NCBI RefSeq assembly: GCF_000711695.1
Contig: NW_013546915.1
Location: forward strand, 1 to 63,685
Direction: 5' to 3'
DNA: 63,685 bases
Source of the DNA: Tilletiaria anomala UBC 951
Taxonomy: Eukaryota; Basidiomycota; Exobasidiomycetes; Georgefischeriales; Tilletiariaceae
In this document: one piece after another, positions 43,410-55,022 of the stretch
Layout of the letters: the number at the start of each line of letters is the position of its first letter
How positions within the stretch are numbered: position 1 is the first letter of the stretch
Position numbers and translations under genes: made by a program
Notes under the pieces: generated by a model
What the model saw: the letters and a program-made list of their open reading frames with translations, nothing else
What the model was told of the DNA's origin: nothing
The model's database searches: none

Positions 43410-45261
43410 ATGGCACACGTCGGCTCCACCGGTGCCGTCATGGTGGAGAACTACAGAGCCTTTCGTCAAGAGATCCGCGACCGACAGCAGCAGATGCTGC
43501 AAGCCGGACAACCTGCCCAGCATGAATCTGAATCAGACCAAGGGCCGTCTTTGATTCCTATTCGCAGCTCACCATTGTGGAAGAGATATTGTGATCGTGA
43601 ATCCAATGACCCGCAGGCAACCACTGGACCACTTCCAAGTGACACCTGTGCAAGTAGAAAACTTGGCCCCAATTATGTTCGTTCCGTTGCTTTTCTCAAC
43701 CACGCCTGAATGCTTCTGAGATTCTGACATTCTGACATGATTTGGCTAGATCCCCGAGGAAGAAACCATCAGAAACGACTACTCTCAGCATTTTGTCGAC
43801 TCGGGATGCGGTGTCCTCCCGGCTAGCGCCGTACGCAATCCAAGCATCGAAAGCCGCTTCATCGAGTAAGTCCAGGTGTGCTAATTGGCGGTATGGTATG
43901 TTCTGACCAGCACGCCTTTTTGTAGGTATCCAAAACTACGCAAGCTCGTCGAGATTCATGGCCAGCTGGTCGAGCTCATCGCACACCCTCCGACGTACCT
44001 CAAAGCTGATCTACTCCAGTCGCTAGCCCCAGCTACGCGTTTCGACCCTGCAGTCGATCCTTCCCATCACTTTCATCTGAATCATCTGCTTCCCATCAAA
44101 TACGATGTTGTCCTTATTGATCCGCCGCTTGAAAGTTATCAGTGGGAGGCTGCTCCGACCGCCCCATCTCTGAATGCGTCGGGTTGTGGGCCGAAACACC
44201 TCAAGAGCGCTGGGGCATTTTGGAGTTGGGATCAGATAGCAAACCTACCCGTCCCACAGCTTGTCGCCAAGGAAAGGTGAGCCAGATTTTTCAGCGTCTT
44301 GGATGGCCTGCGGCTGAGCACACTTTCAAATAGCTTCATATTTCTCTGGGTTGGCAGCGGAGCCCGCAATGGGCTCGAACGCGGGAGAGAACTCTTATCC
44401 CGCTGGGGGTTCCGAAGGTGTGAAGATATCTGCTGGCTTGCGATCGATCCTGAGACGGAGGCCGATACCCTCAAAGGAAATAACTTCCAAAGCTCAACTT
44501 CATCCGGTCTGACGCGCACAGTTCAGCACTGCCTCATGGGAATTCGTGGTACCGTGCGCAGGTCAAACGACACCAACTTTGTCCACTGCAACATCGATAC
44601 TGACGTGATTCTCTGGCCACCCGAGAAAGGCGCGGACCGCCTTATATCCAAACCACCAGAACTGTACAATCTGATCGAGAATTTCTGCCTCGGCACACGA
44701 CGTATCGAACTTTTCGGACGCAATCGTAATCTTCGTCGAGGTTGGCTCACTGTCGGCGCAGAGGTGGGGCCCGGCTTTGCAGGTTGGAGCAAGTCGCAAG
44801 GTCATTTAAGGGCGCAAGCAGTCCCCTATCAGAAATCGACATACGACTCGCACTTCCGTATCGACCCGCCAGGCTGCGATCTCAAGGATCGCCAGAACGT
44901 TGTGCCGTTCTCTACCGAAACGGATGCTCTTCGTCCAAAAAGCCCGATGCCTCGGGGTGCTGGCATGAACAGCATTTCCCTCGTCCGTGGCAACGCGCTT
45001 ACGCCAGGAAGCAGAGGCATTTCGCCAATGCATTCACCTGGCCTGAATAGCGATGTGAACTTGACACCCGAAGCTGATCTCAATTCGCCCAAGTCGCGAT
45101 TGGGCGGTGCGGGCCTTTCGGGACTTGGCGCCGGAGGACCCAAGACTGTCAGCGTGCAGAGTGGCAGCGAGACGCTCAGTGGCCCGCAGGCTTCTGTTTT
45201 GGGGCTGAAAGGTGCGCCAATTCGATCTGGGCCTTCTGGGCTGGGGAGGACTGTGCATTAG
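43410..45261 (+). CDS. KAR4: Kar4/METTL14-like MT-A70 family protein
   Basis: Exons 43410-43676, 43750-43865, 43926-44276 and 44334-45261 give 553 residues. The MT-A70 fold is plain: NDYSQHFVDSG, VVLIDPPLESYQWE, FWSWDQIANLPVPQL, SFIFLWVGSG-NGLERGRELL, CLMGIRGTVRRS, NIDTDVILWPPEKG, ELYNLIENFCLGTRRIELFG and RRGWLTVG. The motif is DPPL, not the catalytic DPPW, as in Kar4 and METTL14 (EPPL), the structural partners of the Ime4/METTL3 m6A writer. In yeast Kar4 also serves mating and meiosis transcription. A glycine/serine-rich C-terminal tail (about 100 residues) is added. The intron 1 donor (GTTCGT after NY) is weak but fits the phase. 66 bp separate its stop from the next convergent gene. Confidence 0.9.
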
Positions 45262-45327
45262 AAGTGTTCTGCAACGAATCTGAGACTAGTTAGTACAACA
45301 TCGCGTGATCCCCATGCTGCGGACGAA

Positions 45328-48300
45328 TCATTCAACTGCAACTGGCATTCTGCGCGTTCCTTTCCGTGGAGAGCGTCCGGCGATCTCCTTCTCTCCGTCG
45401 ATTTTTGGCACTTTGCCCTTAAACAGTGCGCCGAGAGACTCGGCTCTACTGTTATCGTTCTCAAAGGACTTACGCCCGCGAGCTTTGAGCTGCGCTGGAC
45501 CCTTAGAAAGCCCTTCTTCTAGAGCAAAGCTCGCTTCTGAAGCGTGCTGCAACTTTGGGCCAGGGCGGAAGCTGGGCGACATGGGCTCAAGGCCTAAGCG
45601 GCGGATAGTGTTTGGAATGGCACTGTCGAGGGGGGTACGCGGCATAGCATATCGAATGCCGCCATTCCGACGTAGCATGTTCAACTCGTTCTGCTTCGCA
45701 GATCTGACGTGTAGTGAAGAGCGGTGTCAGCGATACCGTGTCAACATGCTGCGAGGGGAAAGACTCACAAAGCGATACCGTAATTTCTGTTATCCTGCTC
45801 TAACTGTTCCTGCTTCTTTCGAAGTTTGGCCAACTCGATCCCGCGATTCGCAAACTCGATCTCCAGCGTCTTGATGCGGGTGTTCGCTTTGACCATATCC
45901 TGGGTTGCAACTTGAGTCTCCATCAATGCCGCTCGCCCTTGGCAGGTCTCGCACGGCTGCCTTGAAGCCACACCTCCACCGAGGCCTTCGTCATTCGCCT
46001 GATCCTCGCGTATGCGTAGGCTGTCGACCAATCGCTGAAGATGAGCGACCTTTTCAGATGCGTCATCCCGGATCCTCTGCTCTCGCAATTGGCCATGCTG
46101 CACATCAGCCTGTAGTTCTTGTGCTGCGCGTTGCGCTTCGCTTTGCTGGTCTCGAGCCTCTTGCAGTGCATCTTCCAGCTCGTCGCACTTGTTATGCAGT
46201 GAACGCAGCTCGTATTGCAGCTCTGAGAGGGCTTCTTGCCTTTGATGCTCCTGTGCTGCCGCCGCGCTAGCTGCCGATCGCTCTGCTTCCACGCTTGCTT
46301 TCAGAAGGTCGACCTCATGTTGTGCCTCGCGGAGACGCTCGTTGAGGGCTGAGTTAATTCCCTCACGCAAAGCTTCCACGTCCTTGCGTAGTAGATCTTC
46401 GTTGTCCCGAATGGCTACCAGCTGTTCCTCGGTGATGGCAAGCTTGTCCTCCAGCTGGGCTTTCGCGGCCTGGATGTTCTCCATTTCGCGTGAGAGCCGG
46501 ATAGCAAAGTCGCGCTCACAACTTTCTTTCGAGAGACGACTTGCCTGCTCGATCTCAGTTTGCAGGCTTTGCTCCGCGCTCTCTCGCTCTTCAGCCCGAG
46601 CGACAAGCAGTCGAACTTCAAAGTCCCGCTGTTCCTGTACCCGCCGTTGCACCTCCGCACTGAGCTCTTCTTGCAGTTTCTGGACCTTAACTTGTAACAG
46701 AGCCTGTTGTTTGTTTTGTGCCTGCATTTTTGCCTCGAGCTCCAATTGCTGCTGGTCGATCTCGAGTTTGAGCCGCTCAATAAGTGCGCTGACTTCTGCA
46801 TGTTGCTGATCTTGTAGTCTTGCAGCTGCGAACGCCTCCTCCTTCTCGCGCAATAGTGCCAGCTCTGCAGCGTCTACGCGCTGCTTCATTCGCTCATACT
46901 CTTTGAGCGTATCGACCTCGGACGAAGAGACGCGCTGCAGGGTCTGTCTTAATTCGAGGATCTCGCTGTCCCCTTGCTGCAAACGCTCGATCAGATGCGC
47001 TGTCCGCTCGGTATGGACCTCATCTAATTCTCGAGCCGTTTCGAAAACCGCGCTCAGGTTGGCCGAGTCGTCCGCATCAAAGTACGCCGAATTGTGGCTG
47101 ATGGATGCCGATCCGACGGAGGAAGCATTCAGACTGCTATGTGACCGTCGGCTGATATCGAATAGTGAGCATGAACCCATACGAGAAAGCGATAGCGACC
47201 GTTCCGCGGTTGCGGGAGTCGATAGAACCTTCATCGCGAGCTGGCGGCGCAAGTCGGGTTTGGCAGCATCCCTGCGACCAAGACGCCGCGTAGAAGGCGA
47301 AGAGAATAATGCAGGAGATGAAGGAGAATCAAGCGGAGTTGACTGTCTTTGAAACACAGGTCTGGTGAGCTTTCTCCCGCACGGGAACATATGCTGTTCT
47401 CCTTGTAATTGAAGGGCTTGCGAGCTCAACTGACTCGAGTTCAGGTTCGTCGAATCGCCCGTCGAGTCTATCGCACTTTGAGTAGGTAGCGCTAGAGGCT
47501 GTTCTGAGTAGCCGCGAATGGTAGGGGAGGTCTCAAGGGGTGGAAGAAGGGAGCTGCTGCTTTCATCCGACTCGCTTGTGGTTGGCGAAGGCGGCAGCGG
47601 AAGGGACAGGGGAAGCTGTGAAAGCTCCTGCAGAGAACCTCTGCGCACCGAAGTATTAGTCTCTGCAGGTACCTCATTGCTGTCACTGTCACTGCCACTG
47701 CCAGCTGCCTCTACCTCCACCCCAACATGTACTTTGCCATCGGGTACAATTCCATCGGCGTCCATCAGCGCTCGCTCTTCTGAGTCAAAAGGCGTCTGAC
47801 CCGCAGTCGATAGACTCATACTGATCCTTCTCCTCTTCTCTTTCTCCTCTTCTATCCGCCAGCCCACCTGAAATCCTTTGACCTCACGCTGCAGTGTGCT
47901 AATGCTGAGGCTTAGTGACTGGTCATTCACATCGGCCTGCCCAACAGCCGCTAGACTGTTATTCGAAATGACGGGGAGGTCATTAGGGTTGCTCTCATCT
48001 ACGTCGAGGTTATCGTTGGTGCTGGGAAGGATGCGCTCAGATGGCCGTTGGGATAGTCCTGATGCAGAAGGCGACTCTGAGCTGGATGATGGTGGGCGTG
48101 GCTCTGCGCTGCCGATGTTCGAGCGTCGAGGCCGACTGTAGTTGCTGAGTGCCACGACATCTGCAGACAGGTCCATGATGTTGGACATGCTCTCGATAGA
48201 CGGCAGGTCGGCGAGCTGCCCGGACATGTCCCAGGCAGAGTCATTGGCGGAGGCGTGTTCAAGAGGCCCTTTTACACTCGTCCCAGCTGGCTTCTCTGGA

Positions 48301-49209
48301 CTCGAGTCGCCATGCTTCTGATCGGAGTTACTGAGGCTGTTCCCGCTGCTGCTGCTTCCGGCTCCATCGCTACTGAGAGTGCTGTTAGCTCCTGATGCAG
48401 CCGACCGTGGCGCGTCGCTGCCGTCTAGGCTGTGCTTGCCTCGCCGCAGAGCTCGTGACTTGGCATCCTGCAAGGAAGGCCGCGAGACTCGCATTTTGAC
48501 TATGCGCCCCGGATGCGGTGTTTCTTCAGTATCCACTCCCGCCTCAGATATGCTGCTGGACGAGCTATGGAGTGAAACGTCTCCGACTTGCAATCTTGTC
48601 CCCAGATGCGAGTTGGTGTGTCTCTGGTCTGCTTCCATGGAAGCCGCATTCGAGGAGGCAACGGTGAACAGTCTAGTGATTTGTTCCGCGCTCTCCAGCG
48701 AGGGAACACGTCGGACATCCGGTCTGACCATTGACGTGGAGGCTTCGGAGACCTCGGCTGACAGCAAGCTCATGCTGCTCTCTTGTCCATCGTCATAAAG
48801 ACGCTTGCTAAAGCGTACCGAAGTGGCAGAGCCCGCGCCGCCTGACGCCTCGATCGCATGCGCCTTGCGACGCAAGATCGAGCCTGGCGTTCGCGGCAGA
48901 TGTGCGAACGCTTTGTGATTGTGTGGTGCCGGCGTCAGCGGTGGGAGGAGAGATACGAGGCTGGCATCCGGCGTCATATCTACAAGAGCACACATCACAG
49001 AGTCAGATACTACGCGCCTGTATGAGCCGGCGCGAGGGAGACATACCAGCTGATTTCTTGGAGCGCTTTTTCTTCGGCTTCACAAGGAACTGCTTCGATG
49101 TGCTCGGAGAGATTGAGTAAGATGAACTGTGGTCGTCTGACGCACCGTTCGGCTGTGGCCGCATGACGACGAAGCCATCGTTTGCGGCCTCCACTCCCAA
49201 AGTGGCCAT
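45328..49209 (-). CDS. Large coiled-coil protein, unknown function
   Basis: Exons 49047-49209, 45769-48979 and 45328-45703 join in phase to 1249 residues. An N-terminal basic patch (KPKKKRSKKSAD) and LPRTPGSILRRK precede about 600 mostly disordered, Ser-rich residues with many S-P/T-P and SS clusters. Residues about 690-1120 form a long, nearly unbroken coiled coil (for example HLIERLQQGDSEILELRQTL and EIEFANRGIELAKLRKKQEQ). The C-terminus has RRNGGIRYAMPRTPLDSAI and a K/R-rich end. The architecture resembles spindle-pole, microtubule-organising or polarity scaffold proteins; no family signature was identified. Introns were placed by phase: 67 nt (KKSA|DMTP) and 65 nt (NYGIAL|SAKQNE). Confidence 0.75.
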
Positions 49210-49716
49210 CGTGGGACGGAAGGTGCAAGACACCGAGAGGCCGTGTCGACACACGGAGTTTACATCAATCCAGAGCTCTGCTTGTAAGGATGAAGGACAA
49301 GGAGAGCAGTGACTATGCTGAAGCGAAAGAAGTCGAGAGCGAATATTGCCTCATCTAGGTGCACGGCAAGGCGTTTTGGTCGTGTCGAGTGATGAGTTGA
49401 TGGGAACGCGTTTCTGTTAATGGCGCGTGCGAAATGAGGTCACGTGACCTACTTTGCCAGGCATGCACTTCAGCGGTCTGCACGATGCCCACATACGTTG
49501 CTGCACACACAAGCCGAATGCAAAAAATTTGTGGTGACAGTGGCGGCGGCGGCGTTGCCACTCGACAGGTGGCCTGTGCAACTTCTTCTATGCACTTCTC
49601 CCTCCTTCATCTCCCCTTCCTAACTCAGAACCTTCTCAGACTACGCCTACCTTTGCTACTTCCTAAGCGTGGTCCACAGACGCAGGCTTAATAACCGCAT
49701 AATAAGCTTCGTCAAT
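49210..49716. promoter_or_regulatory. Divergent promoter, coiled-coil gene / EF1Bgamma
   Basis: 507 bp. A pyrimidine-rich tract (49585-49660) just upstream of the elongation factor start is typical of strongly expressed fungal genes. Confidence 0.4.
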
Positions 49717-51628
49717 ATGGCTGTCATTGGAAAGATCTACGGCGGTGCCCCCGAGAGCCCCAAGGTTTGGAGGGTGAGTGACATCTGTGCGCAAATTTGG
49801 CGCTTACTGCGCATCGCGTCTCATGTCTGGTATCTGTATCTACCAGAGTTCTGAATCTGACCTTCCCTGAATACCTGGTACCGTACAGTCGCTCGCTGCC
49901 GCCAAGTACGCTGGTGTGGAGCTCGAATTCGTCAGGGCTTCTCTTCGCGATGGCGACTGCAGAAAGCCAGAGTACCTTGCCAAGTTCCCTATGGGCAAGA
50001 TCCCTGCCTTCGAGGGCGCTGACGGCTTCCTTCTGACTGAGAGTCAGGCCATTGCCCGCTATGGTAAGTTATGCAATCTCAACGTATAATTACGGATGTA
50101 ACGCTGTTAAAGGGAAAGGAAAGAAGAGGCAGCGATGATGGTATGTTTACATACGTTATCCCTGACTTAATCACTGTGTCGAAACAAATTGACGCAAAAT
50201 GCGGCTGAGCTGTCTCTTCATGATCTGGTATTGGTGCGATGGAGAAAGGGGGTCCAAAACTTGTGACTGCAGGCCTTAGTCTCGCAATGCGCCACATGCT
50301 AACATGTTCATTTTGGTACCATCGTACAGTTGCTTCGTACGCGAAGAACGCTAACCTACTCGGCGCCGACGAGAAGAGCAGCGCGCAAGTTCAGCAGTGG
50401 AGCTCCTGGGGCGACGAGGAGCTTTTCAACAAGGGCCTTACTATTCTCCTGCCCAGCTTTGGATTCGGGGCGTACAACAAGGAGGCGGAGGCTTCCGCAT
50501 GGGAGGCCATTCACCGTTCTCTCACATACCTCAACAACTACCTCAACAAGAACACCTTCCTTGTTGGCCACCGCGTTTCTCTCGCCGACCTCGTTGTTGC
50601 CGGAAACCTCAGAATGCTCTTCACCTCCCTTGCGGGTGAGGGCGTTCGCAACAAATACCCCAACGTAACACGCTACTTCAACACTGTGTTCGGCCAACCG
50701 ACCATCGTGGACATTGTATCCAAGGCCGAGCTCCTCAAGGAGAACTTCAAGTTCACTGCACCAAAGAAGGAGGCTGCCCCTGCTGCCGCTGCCGCTGCCG
50801 CCCCCGCTGCGGGCGCATCTGCCAAGAAGTCAAAGTCGAAGAAGAAGGACGATGACGATGACGATGAAGAACCCCTTGTTCCCGCCGAGCCAAAGGTCAA
50901 GAACCCGCTCGACGACCTCCCCAAATCACCTTTCATCCTTGACGAGTGGAAGCGCGTCTACTCAAACCAGGACACCCGCAAGGAGGCCCTCCCGTGGTTC
51001 TTCCAGAACTTCGACTACGACGGATACTCAGTCTGGCGGTTTGACTTCAAGTACAACGAGGTGAGTAAAGTTTTTGCTGTGAGAGAGTGTAACGTGATGA
51101 ATTTATATAAATCAAAGCATGTATTAGAGCCTTCGTTAGCCTCGCGCTGGCGTCATGGCATCAACGATTCGATTCTGATCTTTCCATCTTCAGGTCTTAT
51201 GAATATCTTTGGCTGACATTGGATTATTTCTGTCACAATAGGAGCTCACCCAGATCTTCATGTCTGCAAACCAAATTGGCGGCTTCTTCAACCGTCTTGT
51301 GAGTTCTGGTCCCCACTATTATAAGTCGTGCAGCAGAGATTGACCCCGTTGGTCCCTCGCTGGCATTCAACAGGAGGCGTCCCGCAAGTACGTCATGGGT
51401 ACTGCCGGTGTCTTCGGCAAGGCCAACGACGGTGCCATCGCCGGTGTCGTCATCTGCCGTGGCAAGGAGTACCAGCCCGTCCTTGGCGTCGCCCCGGACC
51501 TGGAGAGCTACTCCGTCTCGCCTCTTGACCTCAAGAAGGACGAGGACAAGAAGTTCTTTGAGGACATGCTCGCTTGGGAGGCCTCCGTTAACGGCAAGGA
51601 GTGGGCAGACGGCAAGATCCTCAAGTAA
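49717..51628 (+). CDS. Elongation factor 1B gamma subunit
   Basis: Exons 49717-49773, 49889-50063, 50330-51060, 51242-51298 and 51374-51628 give 424 residues. The N-terminus (IGKIYGGAPESPKVWR, EYLAKFPMGKIPAFEG, LTESQAIARYVASYA) is a glutathione-transferase-like fold, with its helical half up to about residue 200. A Lys/Ala and acidic linker (KKSKSKKKDDDDDDEE) leads into the conserved EF1G domain (SPFILDEWKRVYSNQDTRKE, FFQNFDYDGYSVWRFDFKYN, SRKYVMGTAGVFGKANDGAI). It anchors the eEF1B nucleotide-exchange complex that recharges eEF1A with GTP. Intron 2 (266 nt) and intron 3 (181 nt) are long for this locus, a common feature of highly expressed fungal genes. The third and fourth introns split FKYNEELTQ and FNRLEAS. 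Confidence 0.95.
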
Positions 51629-51729
51629 AGTAACGTGCGGCCTTCGCGTTTCCATCTAGCGGATTTTGCGCTTTACACCTTGGATTTTTTAGCTTCGTAA
51701 TGACAATTGAACCGCATCTGTTCATTGAT

Positions 51730-54700
51730 TTACTTGATCCCCAGCATGTCTTCGTACCACTTAAGCTCTTCTACCAATGCTCTCTTCTGGTTCTCTGCCT
51801 GGCGGAAGCCGTGCCCTTCCCCCTCAAAGAGGATGTATTTGACCTTGCACTTGTTCTTTTCCATCGTCTTGACGATCTCCTCGCTCTGATTAGGCGGAAC
51901 CACCTTGTCTAGATCGCCTTGCAGTACAAGCACCGGTGCGCGGATCCGGTCGGCCATGTACAGCGGTGATCGATCGTGGTAGATCTGCGGGACCTCCTCT
52001 GGCGAGCCTCCCAGCAGGCCCAGCAAATACCGGCTCTCGAACTTATGGCTGTCGTGCGCGAGTGCGGTCAATTCAGAGATGCCGTAGCGCGATGTTCCGG
52101 CCGAAAATACCTCTGGATGAAGACATAGAGCAGCGAGAACTGTGTAGCCCCCCGAACTGCTGCCGCTAATGACAATTTTCTTTGTATCAGCTCGCGGTAT
52201 GAATGATGTGCCGCTCTTCATCCCTGGCCCTTGCGAGGCAGAAGGGAACAGCGCCGGATAGACGGCTTGGTAGATGCGTTTGACCAGCGGCAGACGTGGT
52301 TGCAAATTCTTTGAAGACATTCAAACAAGCATGAGCCCCAAAATGCAAGTAGAGACGAGTTCAATAGTGCACTCACTGGGAAGAGAGGCACGAGTTTGCC
52401 TGTCTTGAGGATAGCCGCGACATAGGTATGTACGGACCAGCCCTTTAGCGCCTCGTTGACGACCAGATCCACCATGCGATCACGAGGTGTGAACGACAAG
52501 CTGACCGCGGTGACACGAAATGCAGCATCCGCACGATCTGCCCATGGCCATCGGAGCCCACGCCATGTTTCGCGCTGCAGGCCGAGGCCCGGAATGGCTT
52601 TGACGACCTCCTTTTGCACCTTACGTGCCTTGATCACCGCAATCACCGTTGCGAGTGAGAATGCTCCTTGAGCCATCCGCCGACCGACGGATGAGCAGGT
52701 GTCGCGGAAGAGTAGCATTGCAGCTGATGCGCCGAGCGCAATTGCGCTCAGTCCACTGATGATGCTGAAGATGCCCCAGTCACGCTTGTGATTCCGTAGG
52801 CTGACTTCGACGCTGCCGTCGGGCAATGCTTTCGTCTCGAAACACTCGAGCTGAGCCTTGGCCGTAGGTGCTTCGTAGATCGCTTCGCGATTTGGAACCT
52901 TCTGTGACGAAGTGGCTGCTCCTGTCGCTGCATCGAGTCCGCTTGACGCTGAGCCGAGGTACTTGGCGGCTGCAACGCAGTCCTCGACATCCACCACACC
53001 CCATTGGCCCGTGAGCCTGTTCATGTAATCCCGACCGTAACCAGTGCTGCCACCATAGTTAACATAGCAGACTGTGTGTGCGATAGATTAAAACCCTGAT
53101 TGTCAGTATGCGTGTCAAGCAAGCTCGAGCTGCACGGAGTACCGACCCATCCAGCCTCGAGATGTCCAGAAAGCGATGTCCAGATTGAGGCCCGCTTGAG
53201 CCGCGCCTGTCGGTCCTCCATGGACAGCGATGCGGCATGGCGGCGACGTTCCTGGCGGTGCTTCGAAATCAGGACTGTGAGGCGGGAAGATGACCGCATG
53301 AGCAGTTGCCACTTTGCCATTCTGAATTCAGAGGGAACCGTCAGTGAATGCATAGTTGATCGGCAGTGGCAAGTTCCTCACGGGCAAGGTAGTAGGAAAC
53401 TCAATTTCCTCGGATGTTGTGAACCATTCCTTGCCAACGACACCGTCTTGAACGATGTTGCTCGTGCGTCTGATGACATGGATGTCATGCTCCGCCAGTT
53501 TAAAGCATTCACTGCCCTTCTTGAGCGCACTGATCGCAGCTTTCAAGTCTACGGCCACAAGCGCACCGGGTTTATCATGCCAACAGGCGTTGACAACGAT
53601 GGAAGACGCAGATGTGGCACAAATACTGCTCAGTGTCGCGAACGCCGAATCAACCACTAGGGAGCTCTTGCTAGGTAGGTCGATGAGCCCCAGCACGCTG
53701 TGGCCTCCACGGGTAATGATGACAGCGATTGTCTCGGTCGAGAGAATTGTATACGTCGATGTCCCCAGAGACCATGCAGGCTGTTGCATGTCGCCTTTCT
53801 TCAAAGTCGAGCCATGCGCCACAAGCTCTGGTTCCGTAATGCTTAGTCGCGTTGATTTGCTAGCATATTGGATTCTGACCGAGTATATTTTCCCAAAGCC
53901 TGTACGGTCGGAGGTGAAGTAGAGGGTTTCTGGAGAGGCAGCAGGAACCGTTTCACCGAACAACGGCATCCATTTTGGTTGCTGCATGACTTCGCCGTCA
54001 TCACTTCCTTTCTGTGCGAGGCCTTTCGCGATCCCAGCGACCTCCCCGACAATATGTCTGGCCTGCACGTCGAAGCTTGCGACTCTGATCTCCGTGCTCC
54101 AAAATGGCATGCTGGGGTGATTCCATTGGACCCAAGCAATTTTGTCACCAGCTGGATTGAAGCTTGGGAACGCGTAAAAGTCGGCGCCAGAGACGAGCTG
54201 TTGCACTTTGGACGTGGACGTATCGAGAAGTACGAGGCTGTTGACGATTGTGGATGGCGTATCAACCGTGCGGTCTTCAAGGATACATAGGACGAGGTGT
54301 GGGTGCGTAGGGTGGGGTTGGAAACTTGCGAATCGGTGCGCTGGGTTGTCTATTGAACAAGTGTGTATGTGTCGGCAAATTGGTAACTGGAGCATGCCAT
54401 CACTTTGAAAGCACTGTTAAGCCAAACACTTACCCGGTGACACTTTTACTGGCTGTTGTTCGACATTTGTTATACAGTATACATCGCACTTGCTGGGACT
54501 GTAGTCCGTAAATACGATGCTGCCATCGCTACCCACGCCCATGGCACCTCCACCATACTCGTGCACCCCGCTTCGAGCATTGTACTTTCCACCGGTCACA
54601 TCATTCGCCGACGAGGATGGGGATGCGCCTGTTGATGTGGACGCGCGAATGAGGGCAGCACGTCCCTTTTCGCTGGGCCGATCTTCGGTGAATAGAATGT

Positions 54701-55022
54701 CAGCCGGAGCGTCAGTGGTTTGTGTGCAGCTGGCAAGCAGAGGATAAAAGGAGCAAGTCTCCGAAAACCGTATATTCTTCTGCACAAGTAGGTCTGGCGA
54801 AATTGGCGACTGCCAGCGACCGTACGGCACAACCTTCTTGGCTTGATGCCCCTTGGGCAAGGAAGTTGACATTGTCCGGCTTGTAAAGTATACTGTGCCG
54901 GGTCTGGAAAACGGTGTAACTGCAAGCGCAGTTCGCTGTGGCGTGGAAACAGGCTGTAGGTTGAGCACGGAGCGGACAACCCTCCCGCCAATTGGTTCGA
55001 AGTAGGAGAGCACTGCCCTCAT
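51730..55022 (-). CDS. S9 family serine peptidase with inserted PIG-H domain
   Basis: Exons 54434-55022, 53382-54349, 53147-53321, 52377-53071 and 51730-52308 join in phase to 1001 residues. The N-terminal part ([38 protein letters not shown]) is the beta-propeller-like region of prolyl-oligopeptidase relatives. [34 protein letters not shown] and [18 protein letters not shown] begin the hydrolase domain. [13 protein letters not shown] (nucleophile about Ser860), GDLDKVVPP and EGHGF complete the triad. Between KYL (about 616) and the nucleophile lie about 195 extra residues (about 640-834) matching PIG-H: a hydrophobic hairpin ([18 protein letters not shown]), [46 protein letters not shown] and [15 protein letters not shown] start at 54872 (MSTSLPKG) is an alternative. 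See findings. Confidence 0.85.
52234..52886 (-). other. PIG-H (Gpi15) domain inside the S9 peptidase frame
   Basis: This subregion codes the PIG-H-like segment, interrupted by the 68-nt intron 52309-52376 that falls inside the conserved FP|NLQPR motif. PIG-H is a subunit of the GPI-N-acetylglucosaminyltransferase that starts GPI-anchor synthesis on the cytosolic face of the ER, held by a hydrophobic hairpin. Both the hairpin and the C-terminal domain are present, so the unit looks complete (about 195 residues). There is no in-frame stop at either edge, and the only upstream ATG that could start a separate PIG-H in this exon (53024, MNRLTG) lies in peptidase sequence. Confidence 0.75.

Noticed and set aside
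50800-50870. Lys/Asp run as a possible simple-repeat insertion
   Set aside because: It is the normal charged linker of elongation factor 1B gamma.
53322-53381. Apparent in-frame TGA between FTDGSL and NGKVATA in the S9 peptidase, suggesting a pseudogene or readthrough
   Set aside because: A GTGAGG donor just upstream and a TTCAG acceptor with a CTGAC branch-like site form a normal 60-nt intron that removes it in phase.
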